Positions 44,335-54,286 of a stretch of 64,000 nt of DNA are shown one piece after another (the stretch's first letter is position 1; each line of letters starts with the position of its first letter). Both the position numbers and the translations under genes were made by a program. A model generated the notes under the pieces. The model saw only the letters and a program-made list of their open reading frames with translations. It was not told the DNA's origin and ran no database searches. Source of the DNA: an uncultured Pelagibacteraceae bacterium (GTDB lineage: Bacteria; Pseudomonadota; Alphaproteobacteria; Pelagibacterales; Pelagibacteraceae); the NCBI GenBank assembly GCA_902617025.1, contig CACMVB010000001.1:62001-126000 (forward strand), in the 5' to 3' direction.

Positions 44335-44996
44335 ATATCGAGTATTTTAATAAGTTTTGCTGCTGCATTTTGTTGCGCATTTTTTTTTGAAGATCCAACT
44401 CCAACAATTTTTTTCGACTCCGGTATTTGAACTTCAGTTTTAAATAGAGGTTTATGTTGTGGACCAGTTTTTTTAAAAAAAGTATATTTAGGTAATATTT
44501 TAAATTTCTTTAAACTGTATTCTTGAAGTTTAGTCTTTGAGTCAATTAATGTGATTATTGATTTATCTATATAAGACTCCCAAAAGCATAAAATAAATTT
44601 TTCAGATGCTTTGAATCCACCATCTAAATAAATTCCCCCAACTAATGCCTCTAAACTATCGCTAACTATTTTTTCCGAGGATTTCTCTAAATTTTTATGT
44701 GACGGTCCTAAATATAGAAATTTTTTTAAATTTAACTTTTTTGCAATATTAATGCATGTTTTTTTATTTACCAAATTCGCAAATTTTTTGTCTATAATTC
44801 CTTCCTTTTCGTCTGGATATTTATCAATTAGTTTTTTAGAAATAACTAAGCCAAGGACCCTATCACCTAAAAATTCTAATTTTTCATTATTTTTATGACT
44901 GTTGAAACTTTTATGAGTTAAAACTCTCTGTAAAATAGATTTATCTTTGAAAGTATATTTTATTATATTTTCTAACTCATTAATTAATTTTACCAT
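44331..44996 (-). CDS. rnc: Ribonuclease III
   Basis: This dsRNA endonuclease processes rRNA and mRNA. The 221 residues have the catalytic NEKLEFLGDRVLGLVI and SDSLEALVGGIYLDGG blocks, with their acidic residues, then a C-terminal dsRNA-binding domain with SKKNAQQNAAAKLIKIL. Order lepB-rnc-recO is conserved. Its start overlaps lepB by 1 bp. Confidence 0.97.
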   Translation of the reverse strand: MVKLINELENIIKYTFKDKSILQRVLTHKSFNSHKNNEKLEFLGDRVLGLVISKKLIDKYPDEKEGIIDKKFANLVNKKTCINIAKKLNLKKFLYLGPSHKNLEKSSEKIVSDSLEALVGGIYLDGGFKASEKFILCFWESYIDKSIITLIDSKTKLQEYSLKKFKILPKYTFFKKTGPQHKPLFKTEVQIPESKKIVGVGSSKKNAQQNAAAKLIKILDI

Positions 44997-45736
44997 TATA
45001 ATTTTTTAAATAAACGTTCAAACCTAAAAGAATGATGTAAATTCCATAATTTGTATAAATTACCTTTTTTTGTATCATTAGAAAAAAATATTATTTTTGC
45101 TTTTCCTACTAAATTCAAATTAGTGACATAACCGACCTCATTCATAAATCTACTGTCTTTTGAACAATCACGATTATCTCCCATCAGAAAATAATGATTT
45201 TTTGGAACCTTATATTTTTTTGTATTCATTATCGTTCCTTTTTTATTATAGTTTGCTAAATGTTTTACCCCGTTTGGTAATGTTTCCATAAAAGTATTTG
45301 ATTCTAAATTGAAGTTCCCACAATTTATAGGTTCGGACATTTCAACAGATTCTCTTTTTATTTTTTTTCCATTAATTAACAGATTACCATTTTTAAATTG
45401 TATTTCGTCCCCCGGTAAACCAATAAGTCTCTTTATATAATCTGTTCTATTATCAGAGGGAGTTTTAAAGACAACTAAATCACCCTGTTTTGGTTGTTTT
45501 GAAAAAAATCTCTTGTTTGAAAAATTAGGACTGAAAGGAAAAGAATGTTTAGTATAACCATATGAAATTTTTGAAACAAAAATTCTATCTCCAACTAGTA
45601 AAGTTGGTTCCATTGAAGAAGATGGAATATAAAAAGGTTGGATTAATAAAGACCTTATTAAGATTGCAATTAATAAAGCGCCAATTAAAGTTTTTAAATT
45701 ATCTAATATTATAATAAATAGTTTTTTTTTACTCAT
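44996..45736 (-). CDS. lepB: Signal peptidase I
   Basis: LepB removes signal peptides on the periplasmic side. It has one membrane anchor (about 8-30), the catalytic Ser in IPSSSMEPTLLVGD, the catalytic Lys in RTDYIKRLIGLPGDEI and the end block HYFLMGDNRDCSKDSR. Length 246 fits alphaproteobacteria. It overlaps acpS by 4 bp. Confidence 0.97.
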   Translation of the reverse strand: MSKKKLFIIILDNLKTLIGALLIAILIRSLLIQPFYIPSSSMEPTLLVGDRIFVSKISYGYTKHSFPFSPNFSNKRFFSKQPKQGDLVVFKTPSDNRTDYIKRLIGLPGDEIQFKNGNLLINGKKIKRESVEMSEPINCGNFNLESNTFMETLPNGVKHLANYNKKGTIMNTKKYKVPKNHYFLMGDNRDCSKDSRFMNEVGYVTNLNLVGKAKIIFFSNDTKKGNLYKLWNLHHSFRFERLFKKL

Positions 45737-46116
45737 TTTGAAATAGTTACAAAAGCAACAGCATAATTATCTTCATCGGTTAAAGATAATGAAATTAAAT
45801 AATTTTTCGATCTAATTCTTTTTTCTACATTTTTTTTTGTTCCATCTATAAGTTTTATAAAAGGCTTACCATTTTTCTCATTTTGAATAATTATTTCATT
45901 AAAACTTAAACCTTTGGCTATACCAGTACCAAGAGCTTTTGCGAAAGCCTCTTTTGCCGCATATCTTTTTGCAAAACAGTTTAATTTGTTCTTTAAATTT
46001 TTACATCTAGAAATTTCCTTTTCATGGAATAATCTTCTTAGAAAAAATTTATTTGTTATCGATTTTTTTAACCTACTTGTTTTAATAATATCAGTTCCGA
46101 TACCAAACAATTTCAT
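45733..46116 (-). CDS. acpS: Holo-[acyl-carrier-protein] synthase
   Basis: AcpS transfers phosphopantetheine from CoA to ACP. The 127 residues begin FGIGTDIIKTSRLKK (metal Asp) and contain FAKRYAAKEAFAKALGTGI (metal Glu and CoA-binding Lys) and ISLSLTDEDNYAVAFV. It lies between pdxJ (1 bp overlap) and lepB (4 bp overlap), the usual order. Confidence 0.95.
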   Translation of the reverse strand: MKLFGIGTDIIKTSRLKKSITNKFFLRRLFHEKEISRCKNLKNKLNCFAKRYAAKEAFAKALGTGIAKGLSFNEIIIQNEKNGKPFIKLIDGTKKNVEKRIRSKNYLISLSLTDEDNYAVAFVTISK

Positions 46117-46838
46117 TAACTGATAATCTTTCTAAAATTTTTTATTACTTTGTCTAATCCCATAAAAATAGACTCTCCTATTAAAAAATGCCCAATATTA
46201 AATTCTGTTATCCCTTTTACTTTAGATAGAATTTTAGCAGATTTATATGTAAGTCCATGACCTGCGTGTACTTCTAGACCTAGTAAATTACCAAAATTAA
46301 CTGCTTTTTTTATTTTTTCTAGTTCTTGATTATAATTTTTATTTTTATTTATTAAATTGCAGAATTTACCTGTATGAATTTCTACACAGTCTGCATTTAG
46401 GTTTTTAGATTTTTCTATATCAATTAAACTAGGTTCAATAAATAAACTTACTCTAGATCGCTTTTGTTTTAGTCTATTTATAATTTTTTTTAAAAAATCT
46501 TTTTTGAAATTCAAATTTAATCCTCCCTCCGTTGTAATTTCTTTTCTTTTTTCCGGTACTATACAAACAAAAGGTGGCTTTCTTTTTAATGCTATATCCA
46601 ACATTTCTTTAGTTGCAGCTATTTCCAAATTTAATGGAATTTTTAATTTCGATTTAATTAATTTAAGATCTTTTTCATTAATATGTCTTCTGTCTTCTCT
46701 TAAATGTATTGTTACTGAGTCCGCACCGCTTTTTTGCGCTAGTAATGCTGCTTTGAGAGGATCAGGATAATTTTCACCTCGTGCATTTCTAACTGTTGCA
46801 ACATGGTCAATGTTTACACCGAGCCTAATTTTATTCAT
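46116..46838 (-). CDS. pdxJ: Pyridoxine 5'-phosphate synthase
   Basis: PdxJ closes the ring of pyridoxine phosphate in the DXP-dependent vitamin B6 route. The 240 residues begin RLGVNIDHVATVRNARG and contain DSVTIHLREDRRHI, CIVPEKRKEITTEGGL, EIHTGKF, EVHAGHGLTYKSA and EFNIGHFLIGESI, all diagnostic. It sits between pyrE and acpS with 1-bp overlaps on both sides. Confidence 0.98.
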   Translation of the reverse strand: MNKIRLGVNIDHVATVRNARGENYPDPLKAALLAQKSGADSVTIHLREDRRHINEKDLKLIKSKLKIPLNLEIAATKEMLDIALKRKPPFVCIVPEKRKEITTEGGLNLNFKKDFLKKIINRLKQKRSRVSLFIEPSLIDIEKSKNLNADCVEIHTGKFCNLINKNKNYNQELEKIKKAVNFGNLLGLEVHAGHGLTYKSAKILSKVKGITEFNIGHFLIGESIFMGLDKVIKNFRKIIS

Positions 46839-47419
46839 TAAAGATTTCTGCTTCCTGGTTTGACTGCTTTTATAGACGCTAATTTCGTGGGCAAGTTTTC
46901 CTTATTATAAGTAGGTATATCAAGTTTAATTTGAGATACTATTTTGTCTTTAATCAAAGAATTCCCTTTTGATCTATCGATAATGCAAGCATATCCTACA
47001 ATTTTTGCATCAAAATAATTTACAAGTTTGGCACACTCTAAACTTGACTTACCTGTTGTTATAACATCTTCCACGATTAAAACTTTTTTATTCTTTTCAA
47101 TTGAAAAATCTCTTCTTAGTTTAAACTCTCCATTTACTCTTTCTGAAAAAATTGTTTCTTTGTTTAATAATTTTCCAATTTCATATCCAATTATAATACC
47201 ACCCATTGCAGGTGATAATATCAAATCGAATTCTTTTATTTCTTTGGTAATTTTTTCAGATAAAGATATACATAGTTTTAACGCCTTGCTTGGCTTACTC
47301 ATCAATTGAGCGCACTGAACATATTGAGGGCTATGAAGGCCCGAAGATAAGATAAAATGACCCTCAATAAGAGCATTAGTTTCTTTTAAAATTTTCAAAG
47401 ATTCTTCTGATGAAAGCAT
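46838..47419 (-). CDS. pyrE: Orotate phosphoribosyltransferase
   Basis: The 193-residue protein has HFILSSGLHSPQYVQCA at the N-terminus, LILSPAMGGIIIGYE, and the PRPP loop VLIVEDVITTGKSSLE. It belongs to the subgroup with a short C-terminus (THxPxYxxxNLPTKL-like ending). It makes OMP in pyrimidine synthesis. Its start lies 44 bp inside the 3' end of the RelA/SpoT gene. Confidence 0.96.
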   Translation of the reverse strand: MLSSEESLKILKETNALIEGHFILSSGLHSPQYVQCAQLMSKPSKALKLCISLSEKITKEIKEFDLILSPAMGGIIIGYEIGKLLNKETIFSERVNGEFKLRRDFSIEKNKKVLIVEDVITTGKSSLECAKLVNYFDAKIVGYACIIDRSKGNSLIKDKIVSQIKLDIPTYNKENLPTKLASIKAVKPGSRNL

Positions 47420-49124
47420 TTTTTTTCTGTTTATGTCGAATAATCTTAAAACTTAAATTACTTTGCTTTATTTGACTTATCAAGTTTGTAAAGTTTTTTA
47501 AATCTTTAATTTGCAAATCGAAAGAAAAGGTTAAATGCTCTTTTTTTCTTTTGATGATCTCTAAGTTTACAATATTTCCTTTATTGAGACCTATAAGTGA
47601 AGTTATATGACCTAAAACACCTGGTTTATGAGGCAAATCAACCTCTATAGTGCTAGAGTAATTTTTTTGAGACGAGTTCAAATTTTCTGTAGATTTATCT
47701 TGCCAATATCTTCTTATAGCTGACCTTGCTTTACCAGTTGCTGATGATGAAAGCCAATGTAAGGAAGGTGAGGCATTTTTTGAAGTATCGATACACACTA
47801 GATCGCCATTTTTCAAAATAGTTTGAAGGGTAGCTTGACTACCGTTTACTGTACATCCTATAGCGCTATTTCCAACTTTAGTGTGAACAGCGTAAGCGAA
47901 ATCGATTGGCGTTGCGTTTTTTGGTAATTTTATTACCGCTCCCTTTGGTGTAAAACAAAAAACGTTTTCTTGAAACATTTGTAACTTAGTAAATTCATAA
48001 TAATGTTCAGGGCTTGTTCCTGCTTCAATAATTTCTACTAAGTCTCTTAACCAATCGTATTCTTTCCAGGAAAGTTCGGAGAATTTTTCGGAAGATTTAT
48101 ATTTCCAATGAGAAGCTATACCTCTTTGTGCAAATTCATTCATATCGTGTGTTCTAATTTGTATTTCAATTCTATTTTTTCGTGGACCTATAACAGCTGT
48201 ATGTATAGATTTATAATTGTTTATTTTAGGCGTAGATATGTAATCTTTAAATTTCCCTGGAATTGTAGGAAATTTGCTATGAAATATTCCTAATGTTTTA
48301 TAACAATCTTCAATATTTTTTACAATTACCCTAAAACCAATAATATCGGTCAATTGCTCAAGAGAAATTTTCTTATTTTGTATTTTTCTCCAAATTGAAA
48401 ATGGTGTTTTTTCTCTTCCAGTAATTGTAGCTTTAATTCCATTTTCTTTTAAAAGGTTGATTAAATCAAAAGAAATTGACTTAAAAGTATCATCTCTATT
48501 ATTTTTGATAAAATTTAATCTTTCTAAAATTAAATCTCTTGCTGGTTTATTTAATACAGAGAATGAAAGATCTTCTAATTCATCTCTGATTCTATTCATA
48601 CCCATTCTATCTGCTAAGGGTGCGTAAATTTCCATAGTCTCTTTTGCTTTTCTAATTATTTTTTCCTTATCTTTAACAAAATTGATAGTCCTCATATTAT
48701 GAAGTCTATCTGCAAGTTTGACTAATAGAACTCTTATATCTTTTGATGTTGCTAGGATTAGCTTTCTAAAATTTTCTGCTTTAGAGTCTCCTGATGCTTT
48801 GTCTTCAAGTTCAGATATTTTTGTAACACCTTCTACTAAATTTGCAACTTCTTCACCAAATTCTTTTTTAACTGTTTCATAAGTAACATTTGTGTCCTCA
48901 ATTGTGTCATGTAATAACCCAGTAGTTATTGTAGCGCTGTCTAATTTAAGTTCTGTTAAAATTTTCGCTACTGCAACTGGGTGGATTATATAAGGAACTC
49001 CCTCATCTCTTTTTTGATTTTGATGAGCTTCTAACGCAAAATTATAAGCTTTACTTAAAGACTCTGAATTTAGAAATTTATTATATGATTTAATTTGATC
49101 AATTAATTCATTATTATTTATCAT
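47376..49124 (-). CDS. Bifunctional (p)ppGpp synthetase/hydrolase, short form
   Basis: This RelA/SpoT homologue makes and degrades (p)ppGpp. Residues 1-190 are the HD hydrolase (HPVAVAKILTEL, LLHDTIEDT, VKLADRLHNMRTI). About 225-340 is the synthetase (IIGFRVIV, NNYKSIHTAVIG, EIQIRTHDMNEFAQRG). TGS follows at CFTPKGAVIKLPKNATPIDF, then an ACT domain at the end (LPHKPGVLGHITSLIG). At 582 residues it lacks about 120-150 residues, mainly the zinc-finger/conserved-Cys region between TGS and ACT. Both active sites look intact, so it is the likely sole Rel of the cell. Confidence 0.95.
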   Translation of the reverse strand: MINNNELIDQIKSYNKFLNSESLSKAYNFALEAHQNQKRDEGVPYIIHPVAVAKILTELKLDSATITTGLLHDTIEDTNVTYETVKKEFGEEVANLVEGVTKISELEDKASGDSKAENFRKLILATSKDIRVLLVKLADRLHNMRTINFVKDKEKIIRKAKETMEIYAPLADRMGMNRIRDELEDLSFSVLNKPARDLILERLNFIKNNRDDTFKSISFDLINLLKENGIKATITGREKTPFSIWRKIQNKKISLEQLTDIIGFRVIVKNIEDCYKTLGIFHSKFPTIPGKFKDYISTPKINNYKSIHTAVIGPRKNRIEIQIRTHDMNEFAQRGIASHWKYKSSEKFSELSWKEYDWLRDLVEIIEAGTSPEHYYEFTKLQMFQENVFCFTPKGAVIKLPKNATPIDFAYAVHTKVGNSAIGCTVNGSQATLQTILKNGDLVCIDTSKNASPSLHWLSSSATGKARSAIRRYWQDKSTENLNSSQKNYSSTIEVDLPHKPGVLGHITSLIGLNKGNIVNLEIIKRKKEHLTFSFDLQIKDLKNFTNLISQIKQSNLSFKIIRHKQKKNAFIRRIFENFKRN

Positions 49125-49636
49125 ATTTCAATATTAACATTTTTCTTTAATCTTGTAATCTCAATCCTTGATTTTTGGCTCAAACTATTTATTAAAAATT
49201 GCACGTTTTTCTTTAATATTGGATGTGACCATTTAGGATCTATTTCTAAAATAGGATATAAAACAAAATTTCTTAAATGAGCCTTTGGGTGTGGTAAAAT
49301 TAATTCACCTGAGTCTATTAGCAAACCTTTAAAATCAATAATATCAATATCAATTATTCTTGGATCATTTTTTTTTGCTTTTAATCTTCCCATTTTTTTT
49401 TCAATCAATTTAATTTTTTTTATAAGTTCATTACAATTTTTATCAAAATTCACTAGTATTCCAACATTAAGAAATTTTGGATGGGTTTGATTAGGATAAG
49501 ATGGTGTCTCATAAAAATTAGAAATTCTTAAAATCTTTAATTTCGAGTTAATTAAAATGTTTATAGCGATTGTAATATTGTCAAATCTTGTTCCAAAATT
49601 AGAGTTAAGGTTAGATCCAATATTTAGATGTATCAT
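49121..49636 (-). CDS. folK: 2-amino-4-hydroxy-6-hydroxymethyldihydropteridine pyrophosphokinase
   Basis: The 171-residue FolK starts [16 protein letters not shown], has [19 protein letters not shown], the Arg-rich loop [20 protein letters not shown] (ATP and Mg sites) and [18 protein letters not shown]. It pyrophosphorylates the pterin in folate synthesis. It is translationally coupled on both sides (4 bp overlaps) with smpB and rel. The folB and folP genes are not in the window. Confidence 0.95.
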   Translation of the reverse strand: MIHLNIGSNLNSNFGTRFDNITIAINILINSKLKILRISNFYETPSYPNQTHPKFLNVGILVNFDKNCNELIKKIKLIEKKMGRLKAKKNDPRIIDIDIIDFKGLLIDSGELILPHPKAHLRNFVLYPILEIDPKWSHPILKKNVQFLINSLSQKSRIEITRLKKNVNIEI

Positions 49637-50106
49637 TTATTATTCTTAGTCAATATTCGGGCTTTTTCCCTGTTCCAATCCCTAGTTTTTTTCACTTGTC
49701 TTTTGTCGTAAAGTTTTTTCCCTTTAGCTACAGCAATTTCTACTTTTACTTTACCTTTGGCAAAATACATTTTTGTGGGTACTATGGTTAAACCTTCTTG
49801 GTTAATTCGCCCAATCAATTTATTGATTTCTTTTTTCTTTAAAAGAAGTTTTCTATTACCTTTGGGATCATGATTGTTATAAGATGACTGTCTGTAAAGA
49901 GGTATATGTGAATTAACTAGAAAAATTTCTCCATTACTATCGACTGCATATGAGTCAGCAATACTTCCTTTTCCATCTCTTAAAGATTTAACTTCAGATC
50001 CTTTCAAAGAAATTCCTGCTTCCAAAATTTCTAAAAAAAAATAATTAAAACTTGCTTTTCTATTTAAACAAATAATTTTCTTTCCGGGGGCTATATTTTG
50101 TTTCAT
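49633..50106 (-). CDS. smpB: SsrA-binding protein SmpB
   Basis: SmpB carries tmRNA to stalled ribosomes. The 157 residues contain [28 protein letters not shown] (beginning), [26 protein letters not shown] and the tail [24 protein letters not shown], all hallmark parts. The dapA-smpB order is conserved in alphaproteobacteria. No ssrA gene is seen here. Confidence 0.97.
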   Translation of the reverse strand: MKQNIAPGKKIICLNRKASFNYFFLEILEAGISLKGSEVKSLRDGKGSIADSYAVDSNGEIFLVNSHIPLYRQSSYNNHDPKGNRKLLLKKKEINKLIGRINQEGLTIVPTKMYFAKGKVKVEIAVAKGKKLYDKRQVKKTRDWNREKARILTKNNK

Positions 50107-50975
50107 TAAAGTAATTTTGCTACTTTAAGTGCCTCGGAAACTTTTATCTTTGTTTCTTCTCTTATTTCAACTAGTGGTAATCTTACTTCTGGGCTACACA
50201 TACCTAAAATTGAAGCGGCATACTTAACCGGAGAAGGATTACTCTCTATAAAAAGTGAAGAATGTAATGGTTGTAATAATTTATCTATTTCAGAAGCTTT
50301 TTTAAAATCATCAACGCACGCCTTCTGAAAATTAGATGACAACTTTGCTGCAATATTAGCTGTTACACCTATTGCTCCTACCCCACCCCTTTTATTAAAT
50401 TCAAGAGCATTGTCATCATTTCCTGTTAATTGTATAAATTCTTTACCCATTGCTTTTAGTTGTTGGTCAACTCTATTAAGATCCCCAGTCGCATCTTTTA
50501 CACCTACAATATTTTTTAGCTCATAAAGTTTTGCCATAGTGTCAACACTCATATCTATCACTGACCTTGATGGAATATTATAAATAATAATTGGAATACC
50601 TACATTATCATTTATTTTTTTGTAATGTTGATATAGTCCTTCTTGCGTGGGTTTATTATAGTAAGGAGTAACAACGAGTAGAGCATCAGAATTTGCTTTC
50701 TCAGCAAATTTAGAGAGATCTACTGCTTCATCTGTAGAGTTAGAACCTGTGCCAGCTATTATAGGAATTTTTCCTTTACATTCAGATACAGCGATCTCAA
50801 TTATTTTTTTATGTTCACTATGAGATAATGTTGGGGACTCACCAGTAGTACCCCCAGGAACAACTCCATTAGTGCCATTTTTCAAGTGATAATTTATTAA
50901 TTTTCTGTAAGTATCTTCGTCAAGATTGTCATCTCTAAATGGGGTTATTAATGCAACAATTGATCCTTTAAGCAT
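50106..50975 (-). CDS. dapA: 4-hydroxy-tetrahydrodipicolinate synthase
   Basis: DapA condenses pyruvate and aspartate semialdehyde in lysine and peptidoglycan precursor synthesis. The 289 residues show [45 protein letters not shown] (catalytic Tyr) and the Schiff-base Lys in [11 protein letters not shown]. It heads the leftward smpB-folK-rel-pyrE operon run and is divergent from the lytic transglycosylase, 31 bp away. Confidence 0.97.
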   Translation of the reverse strand: MLKGSIVALITPFRDDNLDEDTYRKLINYHLKNGTNGVVPGGTTGESPTLSHSEHKKIIEIAVSECKGKIPIIAGTGSNSTDEAVDLSKFAEKANSDALLVVTPYYNKPTQEGLYQHYKKINDNVGIPIIIYNIPSRSVIDMSVDTMAKLYELKNIVGVKDATGDLNRVDQQLKAMGKEFIQLTGNDDNALEFNKRGGVGAIGVTANIAAKLSSNFQKACVDDFKKASEIDKLLQPLHSSLFIESNPSPVKYAASILGMCSPEVRLPLVEIREETKIKVSEALKVAKLL

Positions 50976-51006
50976 AAAACAATATAAGGTAGATATTCTT
51001 AAACTT

Positions 51007-53262
51007 ATGCTTAATAGATTAATTAGTCTAGTATTTTTATTATCATTTTTAAAAGTTAGTATCGTTTATTCTGAGACAGATTTCTTATTACCTCAAAAAA
51101 AACCCTCAATTTTTAAAAAATCCGAAAAACAGATCCAAGAAAGTATTCATAAAAATCTACCTGCACCAAAACCAATATTAGAAAAAAAGGATGAGGCTAA
51201 GCCAGCATTAGTTGAACAAAAAAAAGAGCCTTCTAAAAAAAAGGAAATTAAAGTAAAGCCTGAAGAAGAAATTAAAACACAGCTATCGTCAACATTTGTA
51301 TACCCTAAAAAAAAACCTATTACATATAAAGTTTCTTCAAAAGAAATTAAAAGTTCAAAAGTTCTTAATAAAAAAGATTTTGAGAAAGCTAAAGAAACTA
51401 TTGATTTTATAAAACAAAAAAAATGGAATAGTGCTTTAAAAAGCGCTCAAAAGGTAAAAGATAGTGAATTCAGAAAGTTAATTACTTGGATGCATCTTAA
51501 AACTACAAGAAATGGAGCATCATTTAACGAGTATAAAAAATTTATAGAACAGAATGATTATTATCCAAGAATTAATAGAATAAGATATTTAGCAGAAGAA
51601 AAAATTTATTTGAGAAATAATTCACCAACATCAATAATAAATTGGTTTGAAAAATATCCTCCATTAGGTGGCCTAGGTAAAATTAAATTAGCTGAAGCCT
51701 ATTTAGAACAAGGTAAAATTGAAAAAGTTAAAGAGTTAGTACAAGATGGATGGATTACTGCTGAAATAAGAAAAAATGATTTGGGTTATTATAGAGCTAA
51801 GTTTAAAAAATTTATCTCTTCGGAGGACCATGTAAAAAGAGCTGATTATTTAGCGTGGGAGAGAAAATACTGGGATTTAAAAAGAATGCTTAGGTATTTA
51901 CCAACAGATCAAAAAGCTCTTTACAATGCAAGACAAATTTTAATGAGCAACTCTTATGGAGTAGACAATGCTATAGCAAAAGTTCCTCAATATTTAAAAA
52001 AAGATCCTGGTTTAGAATTTGATAGGTTGAGATGGAGGAATCGGAGAGGCCGATTAGAGGGATCTTTGGAAATTTTATATCAAAATGCAAATAAAACTGA
52101 AACACAAATGGTCAGACCAGATAAATGGTGGGAACAGAGGGAAAGTGTTACAAGAAGTTTAATTTACAAAAAAAGATATAAGACAGCTTATAAAGTTGCT
52201 AGTGAGCATTCACTATCATCTGGCCCATCTTTTGCTGAAGCTGAATGGTTATCTGGCTGGATAGCTCTTACTTTTTTAAAATCACCTGAGTATGCAATTA
52301 ATCATTTCCAAAATTTTTATAATAATGTCGGTTATCCTATTAGCTTAGCTAGAGGAGCATATTGGTTAGGGGAATCATATGAACAATTGAATGAAAAAGA
52401 AACTGCAAAAAGATTTTTTTCAGAGGCAGCAAAATTTCCAATGACTTATTATGGGCAGCTTTCTTTCAATAAAATAAATCCTGGTGGGAATTTTGAATTA
52501 AAGGATGAAAGTAATTTTGATAAGGATTATGAAAAAGAGTTTAAAAAAAATAAACTTATTAAGCATGTTATTCTTCTCCATGAACTTGATGCAAGCCAAT
52601 ATGCTAAAGATATTCTAAAACATTTGGCTAATCTAAATATTGAAAGAGGAAGTGAAGTTTTAGCAGCAGAATTATCTACATCTGTTGAAAGATACGATTT
52701 TGCAATTCAAATATCTAAAAAAGCATCCTACGAAAAAAGATTTTTGAATAAATATAATTATCCAGTTATTGCTACTCCAAAAATTGTAAATAATAAACAG
52801 ATGCCTAAACAAGAAATTGTTCTTGCAATAATCAGACAGGAAAGTGAATTTGACAGGAAAGCAAATAGTTGGGCTGGAGCTAGAGGTATGATGCAATTAA
52901 TGAAGTACACTGCTAAGATCGTGGCTAAACAAGCAAAACTACCTTACAGTTTAAGTCGACTAACAGCAGATCCAGAATACAATATTAAACTTGGTTCATA
53001 TTACTTTAATGAATTGCTAAATGACTATAATGGAGTTTATCCTTTTGCTATAGCAGCATATAATGCTGGGCCAAATAGAGTTAAAACATGGAGAAGAGTT
53101 AACGGAGATCCTTCTAAAGGTCAAATTTCGTATATCAATTGGATTGAACAAATAAGATTTGAAGAAACTAGAAATTACGTTCAGAGAGTTTTAGAAAACA
53201 TCAATGTTTACAAATATATTTTAAGAAAAGAACCAGTTCAAATAGATAGCTATTTTAACTAA
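51007..53262 (+). CDS. Soluble lytic murein transglycosylase
   Basis: This periplasmic enzyme cleaves peptidoglycan glycan strands. From the ATG at 51007 it has a signal peptide (MLNRLISLVFLLSFLKVSIV...). A Lys/Pro/Glu-rich linker (about 30-100) and a long alpha-superhelical U-domain with TPR-like repeats follow. The C-terminal SLT domain holds the catalytic Glu in IIRQESEFDRKANSWAGARG, then MMQLMKYTAK and AYNAGPNRVKTW. A longer frame from 50926 was rejected because it runs antisense through dapA and lacks a signal peptide start. About 751 residues. Confidence 0.93.
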   Translation: MLNRLISLVFLLSFLKVSIVYSETDFLLPQKKPSIFKKSEKQIQESIHKNLPAPKPILEKKDEAKPALVEQKKEPSKKKEIKVKPEEEIKTQLSSTFVYPKKKPITYKVSSKEIKSSKVLNKKDFEKAKETIDFIKQKKWNSALKSAQKVKDSEFRKLITWMHLKTTRNGASFNEYKKFIEQNDYYPRINRIRYLAEEKIYLRNNSPTSIINWFEKYPPLGGLGKIKLAEAYLEQGKIEKVKELVQDGWITAEIRKNDLGYYRAKFKKFISSEDHVKRADYLAWERKYWDLKRMLRYLPTDQKALYNARQILMSNSYGVDNAIAKVPQYLKKDPGLEFDRLRWRNRRGRLEGSLEILYQNANKTETQMVRPDKWWEQRESVTRSLIYKKRYKTAYKVASEHSLSSGPSFAEAEWLSGWIALTFLKSPEYAINHFQNFYNNVGYPISLARGAYWLGESYEQLNEKETAKRFFSEAAKFPMTYYGQLSFNKINPGGNFELKDESNFDKDYEKEFKKNKLIKHVILLHELDASQYAKDILKHLANLNIERGSEVLAAELSTSVERYDFAIQISKKASYEKRFLNKYNYPVIATPKIVNNKQMPKQEIVLAIIRQESEFDRKANSWAGARGMMQLMKYTAKIVAKQAKLPYSLSRLTADPEYNIKLGSYYFNELLNDYNGVYPFAIAAYNAGPNRVKTWRRVNGDPSKGQISYINWIEQIRFEETRNYVQRVLENINVYKYILRKEPVQIDSYFN

Positions 53263-53263
53263 A

Positions 53264-53358
53264 TGGCGGTGAGAGAGGGATTCGAACCCTCGGTAGCATA
53301 GTTAAATACTACGGAAGTTTAGCAAACTCCTGGTTTAAACCAACTCACCCATCTCACC
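53264..53358 (-). tRNA. tRNA-Ser (anticodon GCT)
   Basis: The 95-nt class II tRNA has acceptor stem GGTGAGA/TCTCACC, an anticodon stem-loop GGAGTTTGCTAAACTTC with anticodon GCT, a long variable arm and an encoded CCA. It begins 1 bp after the transglycosylase stop, on the opposite strand. Confidence 0.95.
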
Positions 53359-53413
53359 ACAAGCTTTACGTATCTTTATAAAGAAAATTAACTTATATTG
53401 CACCAACTTTGTA

Positions 53414-54286
53414 ATGCAACAAAAACAATTATCAGGAATTTTTTATGCTGCTTTTGCATCTCTTTGGTGGGGTGTTGTAGGTACTATTTTTTTCAAATTT
53501 GTATCTTTTGCATCATTTATTGAACTTACTGTTCACAGAACAGTTTGGACAGCAATTCTATTAATTCTTACAACAAGTTTTTATAAAAAATGGCCAGAAT
53601 TTAATCGAATTTTCAAAAAGAGAAAAAATCAATTATTACTATTTTTATCAGGTTTATTGGTAAGTATTAATTGGGGAACCTGGCTTTATGCGGTCAGTGT
53701 AAATAGATTATTAGACTCAAGTTTAGGATATTATATCTACCCAATAATAAGTGTATTTTTAGGAAGAGTATTTTTAAAAGAAAAACTAAATAGAAATCAA
53801 TTTATTTCGGTAATATTAGTAGTAATTTCTTTATTTTACTTTTTAATAAAACTTGGTGAGTTACCTTGGATTGGTCTTACAGTTGCAATAACTTTTAGTA
53901 TTTATGGACTAATAAGAAAAAAAATTAAAGTTTCATCAGATATAGGTCTATTGATAGAAACATTACTAATATCTCCTATAGCAATTGCATTATTTATTTA
54001 TCTTATAAATCTAAATTTAAATATTTTTTCATATAAAGAACCTCTTTTATCTTTTTATTTATTTTGGTCTGGATTTATGACTCTAGTCCCTCTTTTTTTG
54101 TATACCTTAGGATTTAAAATTATTGGTATCGGTCCAGCAAGTATGATTTTGTTTTTAACTCCAACATCTCAATTTCTTTTGGGAATAACTTATTTCGATG
54201 AGATTCTAAACATGGAAAAGTTTTTTGGTTTCGTAATAATTTGGATAGCTGTATCTATTTATCTTAATGAATTACGCAAAGAATAA
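53414..54286 (+). CDS. rarD: EamA-family transporter RarD
   Basis: The 290-residue membrane protein has about 10 helices in two EamA repeats. The RarD hallmarks are GIFYAAFASLWWGVVGTIFF, ELTVHRTVWTAILL, INWGTWLYAV, SLGYYIYPIISVFLGRVFLKEKL and LIRKKIKVSSDIGLLIETL. The substrate of RarD proteins is unknown; they belong to the drug/metabolite transporter superfamily. Its 3' end overlaps the convergent thiV by 28 bp. Confidence 0.93.
   Translation: MQQKQLSGIFYAAFASLWWGVVGTIFFKFVSFASFIELTVHRTVWTAILLILTTSFYKKWPEFNRIFKKRKNQLLLFLSGLLVSINWGTWLYAVSVNRLLDSSLGYYIYPIISVFLGRVFLKEKLNRNQFISVILVVISLFYFLIKLGELPWIGLTVAITFSIYGLIRKKIKVSSDIGLLIETLLISPIAIALFIYLINLNLNIFSYKEPLLSFYLFWSGFMTLVPLFLYTLGFKIIGIGPASMILFLTPTSQFLLGITYFDEILNMEKFFGFVIIWIAVSIYLNELRKE

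Noticed and set aside
50926-51006. Longer start of the lytic transglycosylase
   Set aside because: It would run antisense through the dapA 5' end and place 27 residues before the signal peptide. The ATG at 51007 gives a normal signal peptide.
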